A stretch of DNA of 11,908 nucleotides from an uncultured Fidelibacterota bacterium (GTDB lineage Bacteria; Fidelibacterota; Marinisomatia; Marinisomatales; UBA8229), in contig CAJXJG010000036.1 in the NCBI GenBank assembly GCA_913054425.1, forward strand, positions 1-11,908, written 5' to 3'. Made by a program: the position numbers and the translations under genes. The notes under the pieces are model-generated. The model was given only the letters and a program-made list of their open reading frames with translations, was not told the DNA's origin and ran no database searches. Shown here one piece after another: positions 5,876 through 11,908 of this stretch (the stretch's first letter is position 1; each line of letters opens with the position of its first letter).

Positions 5876-7267
5876 CTACCTTTTTTCCCGGGGTGAAATC
5901 ATTTTTTCTGGTTGGACAACCCGATCGAATTCTTCACCAATCATATACCCAAGCTCAATAATCGACTCACGGAGGGTTTTATTCTCCTTGAATGCTTTTT
6001 CAGCTACTTCAGCAGCCCGGTCATATCCAATGTGTGGATTGAGAGCCGTAACCAGCATGAGAGAATTGTTCAGGTTTTTATCAATTCGCTCCAGGTTTGG
6101 TTTCAGTCCTTTGATCGTATGTTCCCGGAATGAATTACACGCGTCAGCTAACAATCGAATTGATTGTAAAATATTAAAAGCTAATACAGGGCGAAAAACA
6201 TTCAGTTCAAAATTTCCGCTGGCACCGGCAATCCCGATTGTAACATCATTTCCCATGACTTGAGTACACACCATAGTCATTGCTTCGCATTGGGTAGGAT
6301 TTACCTTCCCCGGCATAATGGAACTCCCCGGCTCGTTTTTTGGAAGTATAAGCTCACCTATGCCCGATCTGGGCCCGCTTGCCAACCAGCGGATGTCATT
6401 AGCAATTTTAAATAATGATCCTGCTACCACCTTTAAAGCTCCCGATAATTCCACGATACAGTCTTGGGCGCTCAAAGCTTCAAATTTATTGGGAGCAGAT
6501 ACAAATGGCAGGCCGGTGATCCCGGAAATTTCTTCCGCAACTTGCTCTCCGAAGCCCGCTATCGTATTCAGGCCGGTTCCAACTGCCGTCCCGCCAATAG
6601 CCAATTCATAACAATTGGCCAGGGCTCTGTTAATTCGGTCAATTCCATGTTCCAGCATGGAGGCGTATCCAGACAATTCCTGGCCTAAACTCAGGGGTGT
6701 CGCATCCTGAAGATGAGTCCGCCCCAGTTTAATGATATCCTGGTAGGTATTGGATTTTTTCTTAAATGCTTCCTGTAGATTTTCCAAAGCGGGGAGTAAG
6801 GAATCTGTGACTGAAGTACACACTGCGATATTGATTGCCGATGGAAAAGTATCATTGGTGGATTGAGACATATTCACATGGTCGTTAGGATGCACCGGAG
6901 TCTTTTTACCCAATTCTCCTCCCATTATATCAATTGCCCGATTTGCGATGACTTCGTTAAAATTCATGTTTGTCTGTGTTCCACTGCCGGTTTGCCATAT
7001 CACCAGTGGAAACTGATCATCCAGTTTTCCATCAATAACCTCCTCGGCAGCTTTACAAATGGAATCGGAAAGTTCCGACACCAGAGAGCCCAAATTTTGA
7101 TTCACCAAAGCAGCTGCCTTTTTAAGAATACCATAGGCACGGATGAATTCCCGGGGAAATATTTCACTGCCTATTTTAAAGTTTTCTATTGAGCGTTGTG
7201 TTTGTGCTCCCCAGTACACTTCCTCTGGGACCAGAATTTCCCCCATTGAATCATTTTCTTTTCGCAT
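5876..7267 (-). CDS. fumC: Fumarate hydratase, class II
   Basis: This 463-residue enzyme is the oxygen-stable, iron-independent homotetrameric fumarase, which reversibly hydrates fumarate to L-malate in the cytoplasm. It aligns with E. coli FumC with a constant offset of -3: His126 (B site, PVHPNDHVNMSQSTNDT), His185 in GRTHLQDATP (general acid/base region), and the signature GSSIMPGKVNP with Ser315, Lys321 and Asn323. The N-terminus MRKENDSMGEI matches the family start, supporting this ATG, with a short AAGG 6 nt before it. Length is normal (about 460-467). It lies 75 nt downstream of the CBS gene on the same strand as korAB, placing two cycle enzymes together, though a promoter candidate in the gap suggests partly independent transcription. 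The superfamily also contains aspartase and argininosuccinate lyase. The overall pattern, including WGAQTQRSIENF, favours fumarase, with aspartase the only serious alternative. Confidence 0.93.
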   Translation of the reverse strand: MRKENDSMGEILVPEEVYWGAQTQRSIENFKIGSEIFPREFIRAYGILKKAAALVNQNLGSLVSELSDSICKAAEEVIDGKLDDQFPLVIWQTGSGTQTNMNFNEVIANRAIDIMGGELGKKTPVHPNDHVNMSQSTNDTFPSAINIAVCTSVTDSLLPALENLQEAFKKKSNTYQDIIKLGRTHLQDATPLSLGQELSGYASMLEHGIDRINRALANCYELAIGGTAVGTGLNTIAGFGEQVAEEISGITGLPFVSAPNKFEALSAQDCIVELSGALKVVAGSLFKIANDIRWLASGPRSGIGELILPKNEPGSSIMPGKVNPTQCEAMTMVCTQVMGNDVTIGIAGASGNFELNVFRPVLAFNILQSIRLLADACNSFREHTIKGLKPNLERIDKNLNNSLMLVTALNPHIGYDRAAEVAEKAFKENKTLRESIIELGYMIGEEFDRVVQPEKMISPREKR

Positions 7268-7282
7268 ATAAAACCTTATAGA

Positions 7283-7311
7283 ATATTAAAACAGCATAAT
7301 TCGATTGGCAA
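7283..7311 (-). promoter_or_regulatory. Candidate sigma-70-type promoter of fumC
   Basis: On the minus strand, TTGCCA (complement of 7306-7311, 5/6 to TTGACA) is followed after 17 nt by TAATAT (complement of 7283-7288, 4/6 to TATAAT). The start site would fall near 7276, leaving a leader of roughly 10 nt that only just contains the AAGG ribosome-binding site. This weakens the call. Confidence 0.33.
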
Positions 7312-7342
7312 ACCTGCAATCAGGAAATTAAAAAAATATTAA

Positions 7343-7873
7343 TTAACCTCCTTCACGGCGATTTTGTTTTCTCAATGGCTCAGGCGGAAGGTTTAATATT
7401 TCTTCATGAAAATATTGTCCTAAATGGTTGACAACATCCAAGATGCTGATTTGGCCTATCGGTTTTCTTTTTCCATCCACGATAGGAATGTTTCTGAATC
7501 CCCCGTCTACCATCTTGTTTAACGCAAAGGAAACGGGATCAGTCGGAAGCAATACTTGAGGGGTTTTTGTCATAAAATCTTTTACAATTTCCTTCTCAAA
7601 GTCCAGTTTTTTTCCCAACACCTTGAGTAAAATGTCACGCTCTGTAAAAATTCCAGACACTTTTCCTTCTCGGGTGAGTATAGCGCACCCAATATTTTCC
7701 TTTTGAAACCTGTCAATTACTTTTCTCAGGGAAGAATCATCAGGGATTGCCAAACATCCTTTTGACAAACTTTTGATCGGATCAGAAAGAGATATAGCTT
7801 CAGTTATTAGCTCTTCTCCAGAAGCTTCTCTTTCTTCCATTTGCTTTAATTCATCATCAAGAAAATTATCCAT
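7343..7873 (-). CDS. Tandem CBS-domain protein
   Basis: A 176-residue soluble protein made of a charged N-terminal segment (1-28, MDNFLDDELKQMEEREASGE) and two CBS domains. The first spans about 32-86, with IPDDSSLRKVIDRF and GIFTERDIL. The second spans about 97-152, with MTKTPQVLLPTDPVSFALNKM, FRNIPIVD and PIGQISILDVV. A basic tail (RKQNRREGG) follows. CBS pairs (Bateman modules) bind AMP, ADP, ATP or similar ligands and usually regulate a partner protein. No catalytic or DNA-binding domain is attached. The ATG is preceded by AAAGGA at good spacing. It starts 15 nt after the korB stop and so is almost certainly cotranscribed with korAB, which makes an energy-state regulator of, or partner for, the oxidoreductase the simplest guess. 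No direct evidence of such a role is in the sequence. Confidence 0.9.
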   Translation of the reverse strand: MDNFLDDELKQMEEREASGEELITEAISLSDPIKSLSKGCLAIPDDSSLRKVIDRFQKENIGCAILTREGKVSGIFTERDILLKVLGKKLDFEKEIVKDFMTKTPQVLLPTDPVSFALNKMVDGGFRNIPIVDGKRKPIGQISILDVVNHLGQYFHEEILNLPPEPLRKQNRREGG

Positions 7874-7888
7874 AACAATTCCTTTCGA

Positions 7889-8902
7889 TTATACTTTCCA
7901 GGTATGGCTGTCATTAAAAAGTTTGTCCAAATCTCCTTTGCCTCGGGTTTTCAGCGCTTGCGACAATTGATTATGGAGCATGGTTTCGTAGGTAGGTTTT
8001 TCCTCCCTGTATATGACCCCAATGGGCGTTGGAAAATTTTTATCGTATGTTAGCTCACTCAAAAGCAATCCCTGAATTTTATTCTGCTCATCATGTATCA
8101 TTACCTCATTGATACTGTTTTTCTTAGTTAATGAAATCACTTCCAGTTTTGAACCCTTTAACGTTAAGCCCTTATCCTGATTCCTGCCAAAAATCATCGG
8201 TTTCCCATTTTCAAGAACCAATTGCGTTTCCATTTTCATTTCCCTGTCGGTTAATGAAGCAAAAGCGCCATCATTGAACACCCAGCAATTCTGATAAATT
8301 TCCACAAGAGATGTACCCTTATGTTTATAAGCCTCATAAAGTATGCCCTGCAAATGTTTTTGTTCCCTGTCAATACTCCGGGCTACAAAAGTCCCGCCAG
8401 CTCCCAAAGCCAGTAAAGGAGGATTAAATGGATAATCTACTGAACCAAACGGTGTTGAGTTGGAAATTCTTCCAATCTCCGATGTTGGAGAATATTGTCC
8501 CTTTGTTAATCCATAAACCTGGTTATTAAACAGGAGGATATTGAGGTCAAAATTTCTACGAAGCACATGAATGAAATGATTACCACCAATACTCATGCTG
8601 TCTCCATCACCAGTTACTATCCACACTGAAAGATCAGGGTTTGCAATTTTCGCCCCTGTAGCAAGAGCCGGGGCCCGGCCGTGGATGGAGTGAAATCCAA
8701 AAGTGTCTAAATAATACGGAAACCTGCTTGAACATCCGATTCCCGATACAACCAGAAATTTTTCCTTTGGTATTCCTAATTTTGGAAATAATTTTTGAAC
8801 CTGGGATAAAATTGCATAATCTCCGCATCCTGGACACCAGCGCACATCCTGATCAGAAATAAAATCCTTTTTCGATAATGTAATTGTACTTACTTCACTC
8901 AT
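7889..8902 (-). CDS. korB: 2-oxoglutarate:ferredoxin oxidoreductase, beta subunit
   Basis: This 337-residue subunit carries the thiamine diphosphate and one [4Fe-4S] cluster of the KorAB enzyme, which converts 2-oxoglutarate and CoA to succinyl-CoA and CO2 while reducing ferredoxin (reversibly in some organisms). The cluster ligands are the expected set: Cys23 and Cys26 (RWCPGCGDYA), Cys57 (GIGCSSRFPYY) and Cys206 (YQNCWVFNDGAF). The ThDP/Mg motif is GDGDSMSIGGNH (98-109) with NNQVYGLTKGQYSPTS (126-141). Length fits the two-subunit Kor type. The ATG has a strong AGGAGG placed inside the last codons of korA, with the korA stop 3 nt before the start, so the subunits are translationally coupled. 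Pyruvate or another 2-oxoacid as substrate cannot be excluded from sequence alone, but the architecture and the fumC neighbour favour 2-oxoglutarate. Confidence 0.92.
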   Translation of the reverse strand: MSEVSTITLSKKDFISDQDVRWCPGCGDYAILSQVQKLFPKLGIPKEKFLVVSGIGCSSRFPYYLDTFGFHSIHGRAPALATGAKIANPDLSVWIVTGDGDSMSIGGNHFIHVLRRNFDLNILLFNNQVYGLTKGQYSPTSEIGRISNSTPFGSVDYPFNPPLLALGAGGTFVARSIDREQKHLQGILYEAYKHKGTSLVEIYQNCWVFNDGAFASLTDREMKMETQLVLENGKPMIFGRNQDKGLTLKGSKLEVISLTKKNSINEVMIHDEQNKIQGLLLSELTYDKNFPTPIGVIYREEKPTYETMLHNQLSQALKTRGKGDLDKLFNDSHTWKV

Positions 8903-8905
8903 AGA

Positions 8906-10753
8906 TCAACCTCCTGCTAATTCAATAATTTTATCATAAACTTCATCTACCCCAAGTGGTTTTCCCTGAACTTTGTTTAATCCACTGGCATCAATTAAAA
9001 ATTTTCCTCGAAGCAGCAATAATAATTGTCCACTGTTCATTTCCGGAACCAAAATATTTTGGTATTTTAATAGAGTCTCACCCAAATTCAGGGGAAACGG
9101 GTTGAGATGCCGCAAGTGGACATGCCCAACATTATGGTTTTCCTTTCTGGAACGATTCACAGCTTCTCTAATTGCTCCAAAAGAGCTTCCCCATCCGACA
9201 ACCAAAACCTTTCCGCTTTTATCTCCAAATGGATCCACAAGTGGAATTTCATTCGCTATAATATCAACTTTCTGTTGGCGTAAATTCATCATCTTTTCGT
9301 GATTTATAGGATCGTAGCTCACGTCACCGGTTTCAATATCTTTTTCCAATCCGCCAACACGATGTTCAAGGCCTTTTGTTCCTGGAATTCCCCATTGCCT
9401 TGCAAGAGTTTTTTCTTCCCGTTTAAATGAATTGAACCCATTTGGGTTTTTTACTAAATGAGTTCGAATTTTCGGAAGGCTTTTTGTTTGAGGAATAAGC
9501 CAGGGCTCAGATCCGTGTGCAAGAAATGCATCGGAAAGAACAACAACAGGAATCATATGTTCCAATGCAATCCGGCAGGCTTCAAAAGCTGTAGAAAAAC
9601 AATCTGCAGGTGAATTTGCCGCTAATACAACCACCGGTGATTCCCCATTTCTTCCGAATAATGCCTGAAGTAAATCGGCTTGTTCGGTTTTTGTAGGCAT
9701 CCCGGTTGATGGTCCCGCACGCTGGATATTTAATACAACAAGTGGAAGTTCAGTTGCCACAGCAAGCCCAAGGCTTTCGCCCTTCAATGCCATTCCCGGC
9801 CCACTGGTGGCTGTAATCCCAAGATCACCGCAAAAAACTGCACCAATCACGCTCATGATTGCTGCGATTTCATCTTCTGCCTGGAATGTTTTAATCCTGA
9901 AATTTTTATACCCAGACAATATGTGAAGTATGTCACTTGCAGGAGTAATTGGATATCCTGAAAAATAAATATCTAATCCTGCTTTTTCCGCTGCAGTAAT
10001 TAACCCAAAACACATGGCTTGATTTCCTACAATATTCCGGTACACTCCCGGTTCAAATTTTGCCTTTGAAACAGTTACAACATGCTGAATTTCTTCAATT
10101 GTGTCACCATAATTATAACCCGCTTTTAAAGCTCTGATATTTGCTTCCACTAATTCCGGACGTTTTGCAAATTTATCTTTTATGAAATTTATCGTGGAAT
10201 CTAAAGCCCGGTCGTACATCCAACTTACAAGACCCAGTGCAAACATATTTGTACTGCGGGAAATCAATTTTAGGCTCAGGTCCATGTCTTCCACGGCATT
10301 GGATACTAATCGTGTCATATCCAGAGCTATCACTCTGTAGTCCCTGAGAAAATCATCCTCTAATGGATTTAATTCCCATCCGGACAATCTTAAATTTTTG
10401 TCAGTATAGTTTGCTTTATTGGCAATAATTATTCCGCTCGATTTTAAATCCGCTAAATTGGTTTTTAATGCTGCCGGATTCATTGCAACCAGTACATCCA
10501 ATTTATCTCCCGGAGTTCCAATATTGTCACTGCTAAACTGAATTTGAAATGAGCTCACACCTGCAAGCGAACCGGCTGGAGCTCTTATTTCAGCAGGATA
10601 ATCCGGGTATGTAGCCAGGTCATTTCCCATGATTGCGGTTGCTTCGGTAAACCTGCTTCCTGTTAATTGCATCCCGTCGCCGGAATCCCCCGTGAACCGG
10701 ATAACAACTCTATCAACGTTTTTCTTGCTCTTTGACTTATTTGCCACAATCAA
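8906..10753 (-). CDS. korA: 2-oxoglutarate:ferredoxin oxidoreductase, fused gamma-alpha subunit
   Basis: This 615-residue protein joins the gamma domain (about 15-195, with FTGDSGDGMQLTGSRF and TYPDYPAEIRAPAGSLAG) to the alpha (pyrimidine-binding) domain. The alpha part shows GYPITPASDIL (266-276, the YPITP substrate/CoA-site motif), ATSGPGMALKGESLGLA (315-331) and RAGPSTGMPTKTEQADL (345-361), followed by the C-terminal domain with VLVVGWGSS and NILVPEMNSGQL. The gamma-alpha fusion with a separate beta subunit is the architecture of Sulfolobus and Mycobacterium KorAB. No ferredoxin-like (2x[4Fe-4S]) domain is attached, so an external ferredoxin is expected. The frame opens at TTG (10751-10753) below an in-frame TGA; GTG two codons later is an alternative. 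No strong Shine-Dalgarno is visible for either. It heads the korA-korB-CBS operon and is divergent from the 267-residue protein gene. The last codons (Ala-Gly-Gly) double as the korB ribosome-binding site. Confidence 0.93.
   Translation of the reverse strand: MIVANKSKSKKNVDRVVIRFTGDSGDGMQLTGSRFTEATAIMGNDLATYPDYPAEIRAPAGSLAGVSSFQIQFSSDNIGTPGDKLDVLVAMNPAALKTNLADLKSSGIIIANKANYTDKNLRLSGWELNPLEDDFLRDYRVIALDMTRLVSNAVEDMDLSLKLISRSTNMFALGLVSWMYDRALDSTINFIKDKFAKRPELVEANIRALKAGYNYGDTIEEIQHVVTVSKAKFEPGVYRNIVGNQAMCFGLITAAEKAGLDIYFSGYPITPASDILHILSGYKNFRIKTFQAEDEIAAIMSVIGAVFCGDLGITATSGPGMALKGESLGLAVATELPLVVLNIQRAGPSTGMPTKTEQADLLQALFGRNGESPVVVLAANSPADCFSTAFEACRIALEHMIPVVVLSDAFLAHGSEPWLIPQTKSLPKIRTHLVKNPNGFNSFKREEKTLARQWGIPGTKGLEHRVGGLEKDIETGDVSYDPINHEKMMNLRQQKVDIIANEIPLVDPFGDKSGKVLVVGWGSSFGAIREAVNRSRKENHNVGHVHLRHLNPFPLNLGETLLKYQNILVPEMNSGQLLLLLRGKFLIDASGLNKVQGKPLGVDEVYDKIIELAGG
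8910..8915 (-). promoter_or_regulatory. korB Shine-Dalgarno embedded in the korA 3' end
   Basis: AGGAGG on the minus strand falls within the final GCA GGA GGT codons of korA, 7 nt before the korB ATG. Ribosomes finishing korA would sit on the korB start site, which supports coupled 1:1 translation of the two subunits. Confidence 0.75.
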
Positions 10754-10848
10754 TACCGAAATTCTTATTCATTTAATTTCTTTTAAACTCCCAATTTAGT
10801 TAATATGAAAGGTTTCAATTTAGGCAGGGTTGAAAAAGAGGTGCAAAG

Positions 10849-10854
10849 ATTATA
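10849..10854 (-). promoter_or_regulatory. Possible -10 element for the kor operon, in the divergent intergenic region
   Basis: The largest gap in the window (10754-10949, 196 nt) separates korA from the divergent 267-residue protein gene. On the minus strand it holds an exact TATAAT here, about 95 nt before the korA start, but no convincing -35 at 16-18 nt. Below it, in the would-be korA leader, TTTCAA (10813-10818) pairs with TTGAAA (10830-10835) as a weak 6-bp inverted repeat. Nothing else is recognisable in the gap. Confidence 0.25.
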
Positions 10855-10949
10855 GAGACCTTTTTCGCATGATTTTTTATCCATTTTTTTGTATGATGCT
10901 TTTATTGACATGAATAAACAAAATTCATAGTTTCCAAGGAGGGCAAGTT

Positions 10950-11753
10950 ATGTCTGAATTACTTGATCCAAAACAATTATCGCTTTTCCCGGAATTGTCA
11001 CCGAAAACTGACCTCCGGCATATGACTAATCCATCCCAATTTGATTCTGCTTTAGATAATCTGAAGAAAATAAATGAATTCGGAGCTTTTATTCATCTGG
11101 ATTTTACCGGTTTAAACTCAACGATAATTCTTGACCTTTCGGACATCAAAATCCCGGATCCTAATGTAGAGCCACAATTCTCAAGCACGCCATTTTCATT
11201 ACATCTGTTCCCGAAAGATATAGGAAATGAACTTCAAAAGTTTGATGAAGAACTCATTTCTTTTTTCACGGAAAAAAACTCTTTTCATACTTCCACCGGT
11301 TATTTCCTGTACAGATCACATTTTTCACTTTGGAAGCATTTCACTGAACAAATAAAAAAATCAATAGATGAATTCCTTTACAGCAAATTAAGTCATGGAA
11401 GCTATCAAAAGTTTTACATCAATTGTTTGCAGGAAGGATTGGAATACATTCGTTCTATTGCAGACAACTCATCGCCCTGGAATTTTCCAATAAAAATTGA
11501 ATTTCAAAACATTGAATCAGTTCGCAGAATACAGGATAAGGAAAATTATACAATTGAACATTTGAATTTTTCCGATCAGAATTTCCCCCTGGAATATCTT
11601 GTTTTGAAAACAGCACATTTTCCATTGAATCTCTCCGAGTTTATTTCACAGGTTCAGATTCACACAATTTTCAAATCAATTCACCTGGAATACCTGGCTG
11701 ATAAAACGATCGAATCCATCAGCGATATCAAAAAACTTATACCAGAACTATAA
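10950..11753 (+). CDS. Unrecognised 267-residue protein with an N-terminal QLSLF motif
   Basis: I do not recognise this family. The start is well fixed: AAGGAGGG at 10936-10943 lies 6 nt before the ATG. The protein has no signal peptide or membrane helix and should be cytoplasmic. It is rich in Phe, Ser and Lys, with one Cys (159). The N-terminus (DPKQLSLFPELSP) is flexible-looking and contains QLSLF at 9-13, which equals the consensus of the sliding-clamp (DnaN) binding pentapeptide QL[SD]LF. The rest mixes predicted strands (IHLDFTGLNSTIILDLSDI, 48-66) with helices (LWKHFTEQIKKSIDEFL, 127-143; FYINCLQEGLEYIRSIA, 155-171). The C-terminal region (200-267) ends in IKKLIPEL. selD follows after 55 nt on the same strand, so cotranscription is possible, but no selenium-related motif is visible. 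It is divergent from korA. No function is assigned. Confidence 0.82.
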   Translation: MSELLDPKQLSLFPELSPKTDLRHMTNPSQFDSALDNLKKINEFGAFIHLDFTGLNSTIILDLSDIKIPDPNVEPQFSSTPFSLHLFPKDIGNELQKFDEELISFFTEKNSFHTSTGYFLYRSHFSLWKHFTEQIKKSIDEFLYSKLSHGSYQKFYINCLQEGLEYIRSIADNSSPWNFPIKIEFQNIESVRRIQDKENYTIEHLNFSDQNFPLEYLVLKTAHFPLNLSEFISQVQIHTIFKSIHLEYLADKTIESISDIKKLIPEL

Positions 11754-11808
11754 GTATTCATTTATATCAAAAATTCTATTTAATTCTGTTTAAATTCAAT
11801 ATTCAAAC

Positions 11809-11908
11809 ATGTCTCACAAAGAAAATATTCGATTAACTACTCTCAGCCACGGATCCGGGTGAGCTTGTAAAATAGGTCCGGAAGACCTGGCCCAGGTTCT
11901 GGGTAAGC
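11809..11908 (+). CDS. selD: Selenophosphate synthetase with selenocysteine, N-terminal part (3' cut by window end)
   Basis: SelD makes selenophosphate from selenide and ATP, the selenium donor for Sec-tRNA synthesis and for selenouridine in tRNA. Reading through the UGA at 11860-11862 gives MSHKENIRLTTLSHGSG-U-ACKIGPEDLAQVLGK, which matches the N-terminus of SelD family members (E. coli: IRLTQYSHGAGCGCKISP). Sec18 falls on the catalytic Cys17 of E. coli, Cys20 on Cys19 and Lys21 on the essential Lys20. A Sec at this site is common in SelD of organisms that make selenoproteins. Only 33 codons are present, against about 345 in a full protein. The ATG at 11809 gives the family-typical N-terminus, although no Shine-Dalgarno precedes it. 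It lies 55 nt after the 267-residue protein gene. The main alternative, a decayed Cys codon (TGT or TGC to TGA), is made less likely by the hairpin that follows. Confidence 0.88.
11860..11862 (+). other. selD: Recoded UGA: selenocysteine codon 18 of selD
   Basis: This in-frame TGA stands where other SelD proteins have the catalytic Cys or Sec, between SHGSG and ACKI. The frame stays open on both sides, with family-conserved residues before and after. Standard translation ends the protein here at 17 residues. Confidence 0.85.
11876..11904 (+). promoter_or_regulatory. Bacterial SECIS-like hairpin in selD
   Basis: The mRNA can fold as an upper 5-bp stem ACCUG/CAGGU (11885-11889 with 11893-11897) closed by the loop GCC. 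Below it are a two-base AG bulge (11883-11884) and a lower stem of 11878-11882 with 11898-11902 (one G-U), extendable by two wobble pairs. The apical loop begins with G 27 nt after the UGA. As recalled, bacterial SECIS elements need a loop with G in its first two positions about 16-37 nt after the UGA, so spacing and loop both fit. SelB would bind this loop. It is coding sequence as well, so part of the pairing may be incidental. Confidence 0.65.

Noticed and set aside
5912..7192. Several open frames on the strand opposite fumC
   Set aside because: Antisense shadows of a conserved enzyme; no ribosome-binding sites or recognisable protein features.
10805..10855. 16-codon ORF (MKGFNLGRVEKEVQRL) in the korA divergent gap
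   Set aside because: No ribosome-binding site, very short, and it overlaps the possible korA leader; no attenuator-like residue run or following terminator.
10869..10913. 14-codon hydrophobic ORF (MIFYPFFCMMLLLT)
   Set aside because: Too short, lies in T-rich DNA that yields such peptides by chance, and has no Shine-Dalgarno.
10905..10933. TTGACA with TAGTTT after 17 nt, upstream of the 267-residue protein gene
   Set aside because: The predicted start site would fall inside the AAGGAGGG ribosome-binding site at 10936-10943, leaving it unusable; the -10 match is also poor.
11863..11908. Starting selD downstream of the UGA
   Set aside because: It would lose the catalytic Cys/Sec residue and the conserved SHGSG segment; the frame before the UGA clearly belongs to SelD.
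1..11908. Search for CRISPR arrays, insertion sequences, tRNA or rRNA genes
   Set aside because: No spaced direct repeats, no transposase or terminal inverted repeats, and no tRNA- or rRNA-like sequence noticed by eye.

Overview
This 11.9 kb stretch looks like chromosomal DNA of a free-living bacterium with moderate-to-low GC. It has ordinary bacterial gene density, and every gap is under 200 bases. The gene content fits an anaerobic or microaerophilic life with ferredoxin-linked carbon metabolism: 2-oxoglutarate:ferredoxin oxidoreductase KorAB and class II fumarase. A PBP1A-type enzyme shows a peptidoglycan wall, and a selenocysteine-containing SelD shows selenium metabolism. The phylum cannot be fixed from the sequence. 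A lineage of the FCB/Marinimicrobia/Calditrichota kind would be compatible, but that is inference only.

Layout. Positions 1-333 (+) hold the basic tail of a gene that starts outside the window and a small cold-shock-domain protein. Positions 335-1625 (-) hold a metallo-beta-lactamase-fold hydrolase followed by an overlapping serine esterase of the phospholipase/carboxylesterase family. Positions 1741-2258 (+) hold a two-helix membrane peptide translationally coupled to a YbjQ-family protein, followed at 2361-3650 by thymidine phosphorylase. Positions 10753-3658 (-) form a five-gene block read right to left: korA, korB, a two-CBS-domain protein, fumC and a bifunctional penicillin-binding protein. 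korA-korB-CBS are tightly packed (3 and 15 nt gaps). fumC probably has its own promoter. Positions 10950-11908 (+), divergent from korA, hold an unrecognised 267-residue protein and the first 33 codons of selD.

The most notable item is at the right edge. The selD reading frame has an in-frame UGA exactly where the catalytic Cys/Sec of selenophosphate synthetase sits (SHGSG-U-ACKI), followed by a good SECIS-like hairpin. A standard ORF caller reads the UGA as a stop and misses the true start. The organism should therefore also encode SelA, SelB and tRNA-Sec.

How the genes work together: KorAB makes succinyl-CoA with reduction of ferredoxin (or runs in reverse in a reductive cycle), and FumC handles fumarate/malate in the same cycle. 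The CBS protein is placed to act as an adenylate-responsive partner or regulator, which is not proven. The remaining genes are housekeeping (cell wall, nucleoside salvage, detoxification hydrolases). Four of twelve genes appear to start with TTG. No mobile element, CRISPR array, tRNA or rRNA was seen.
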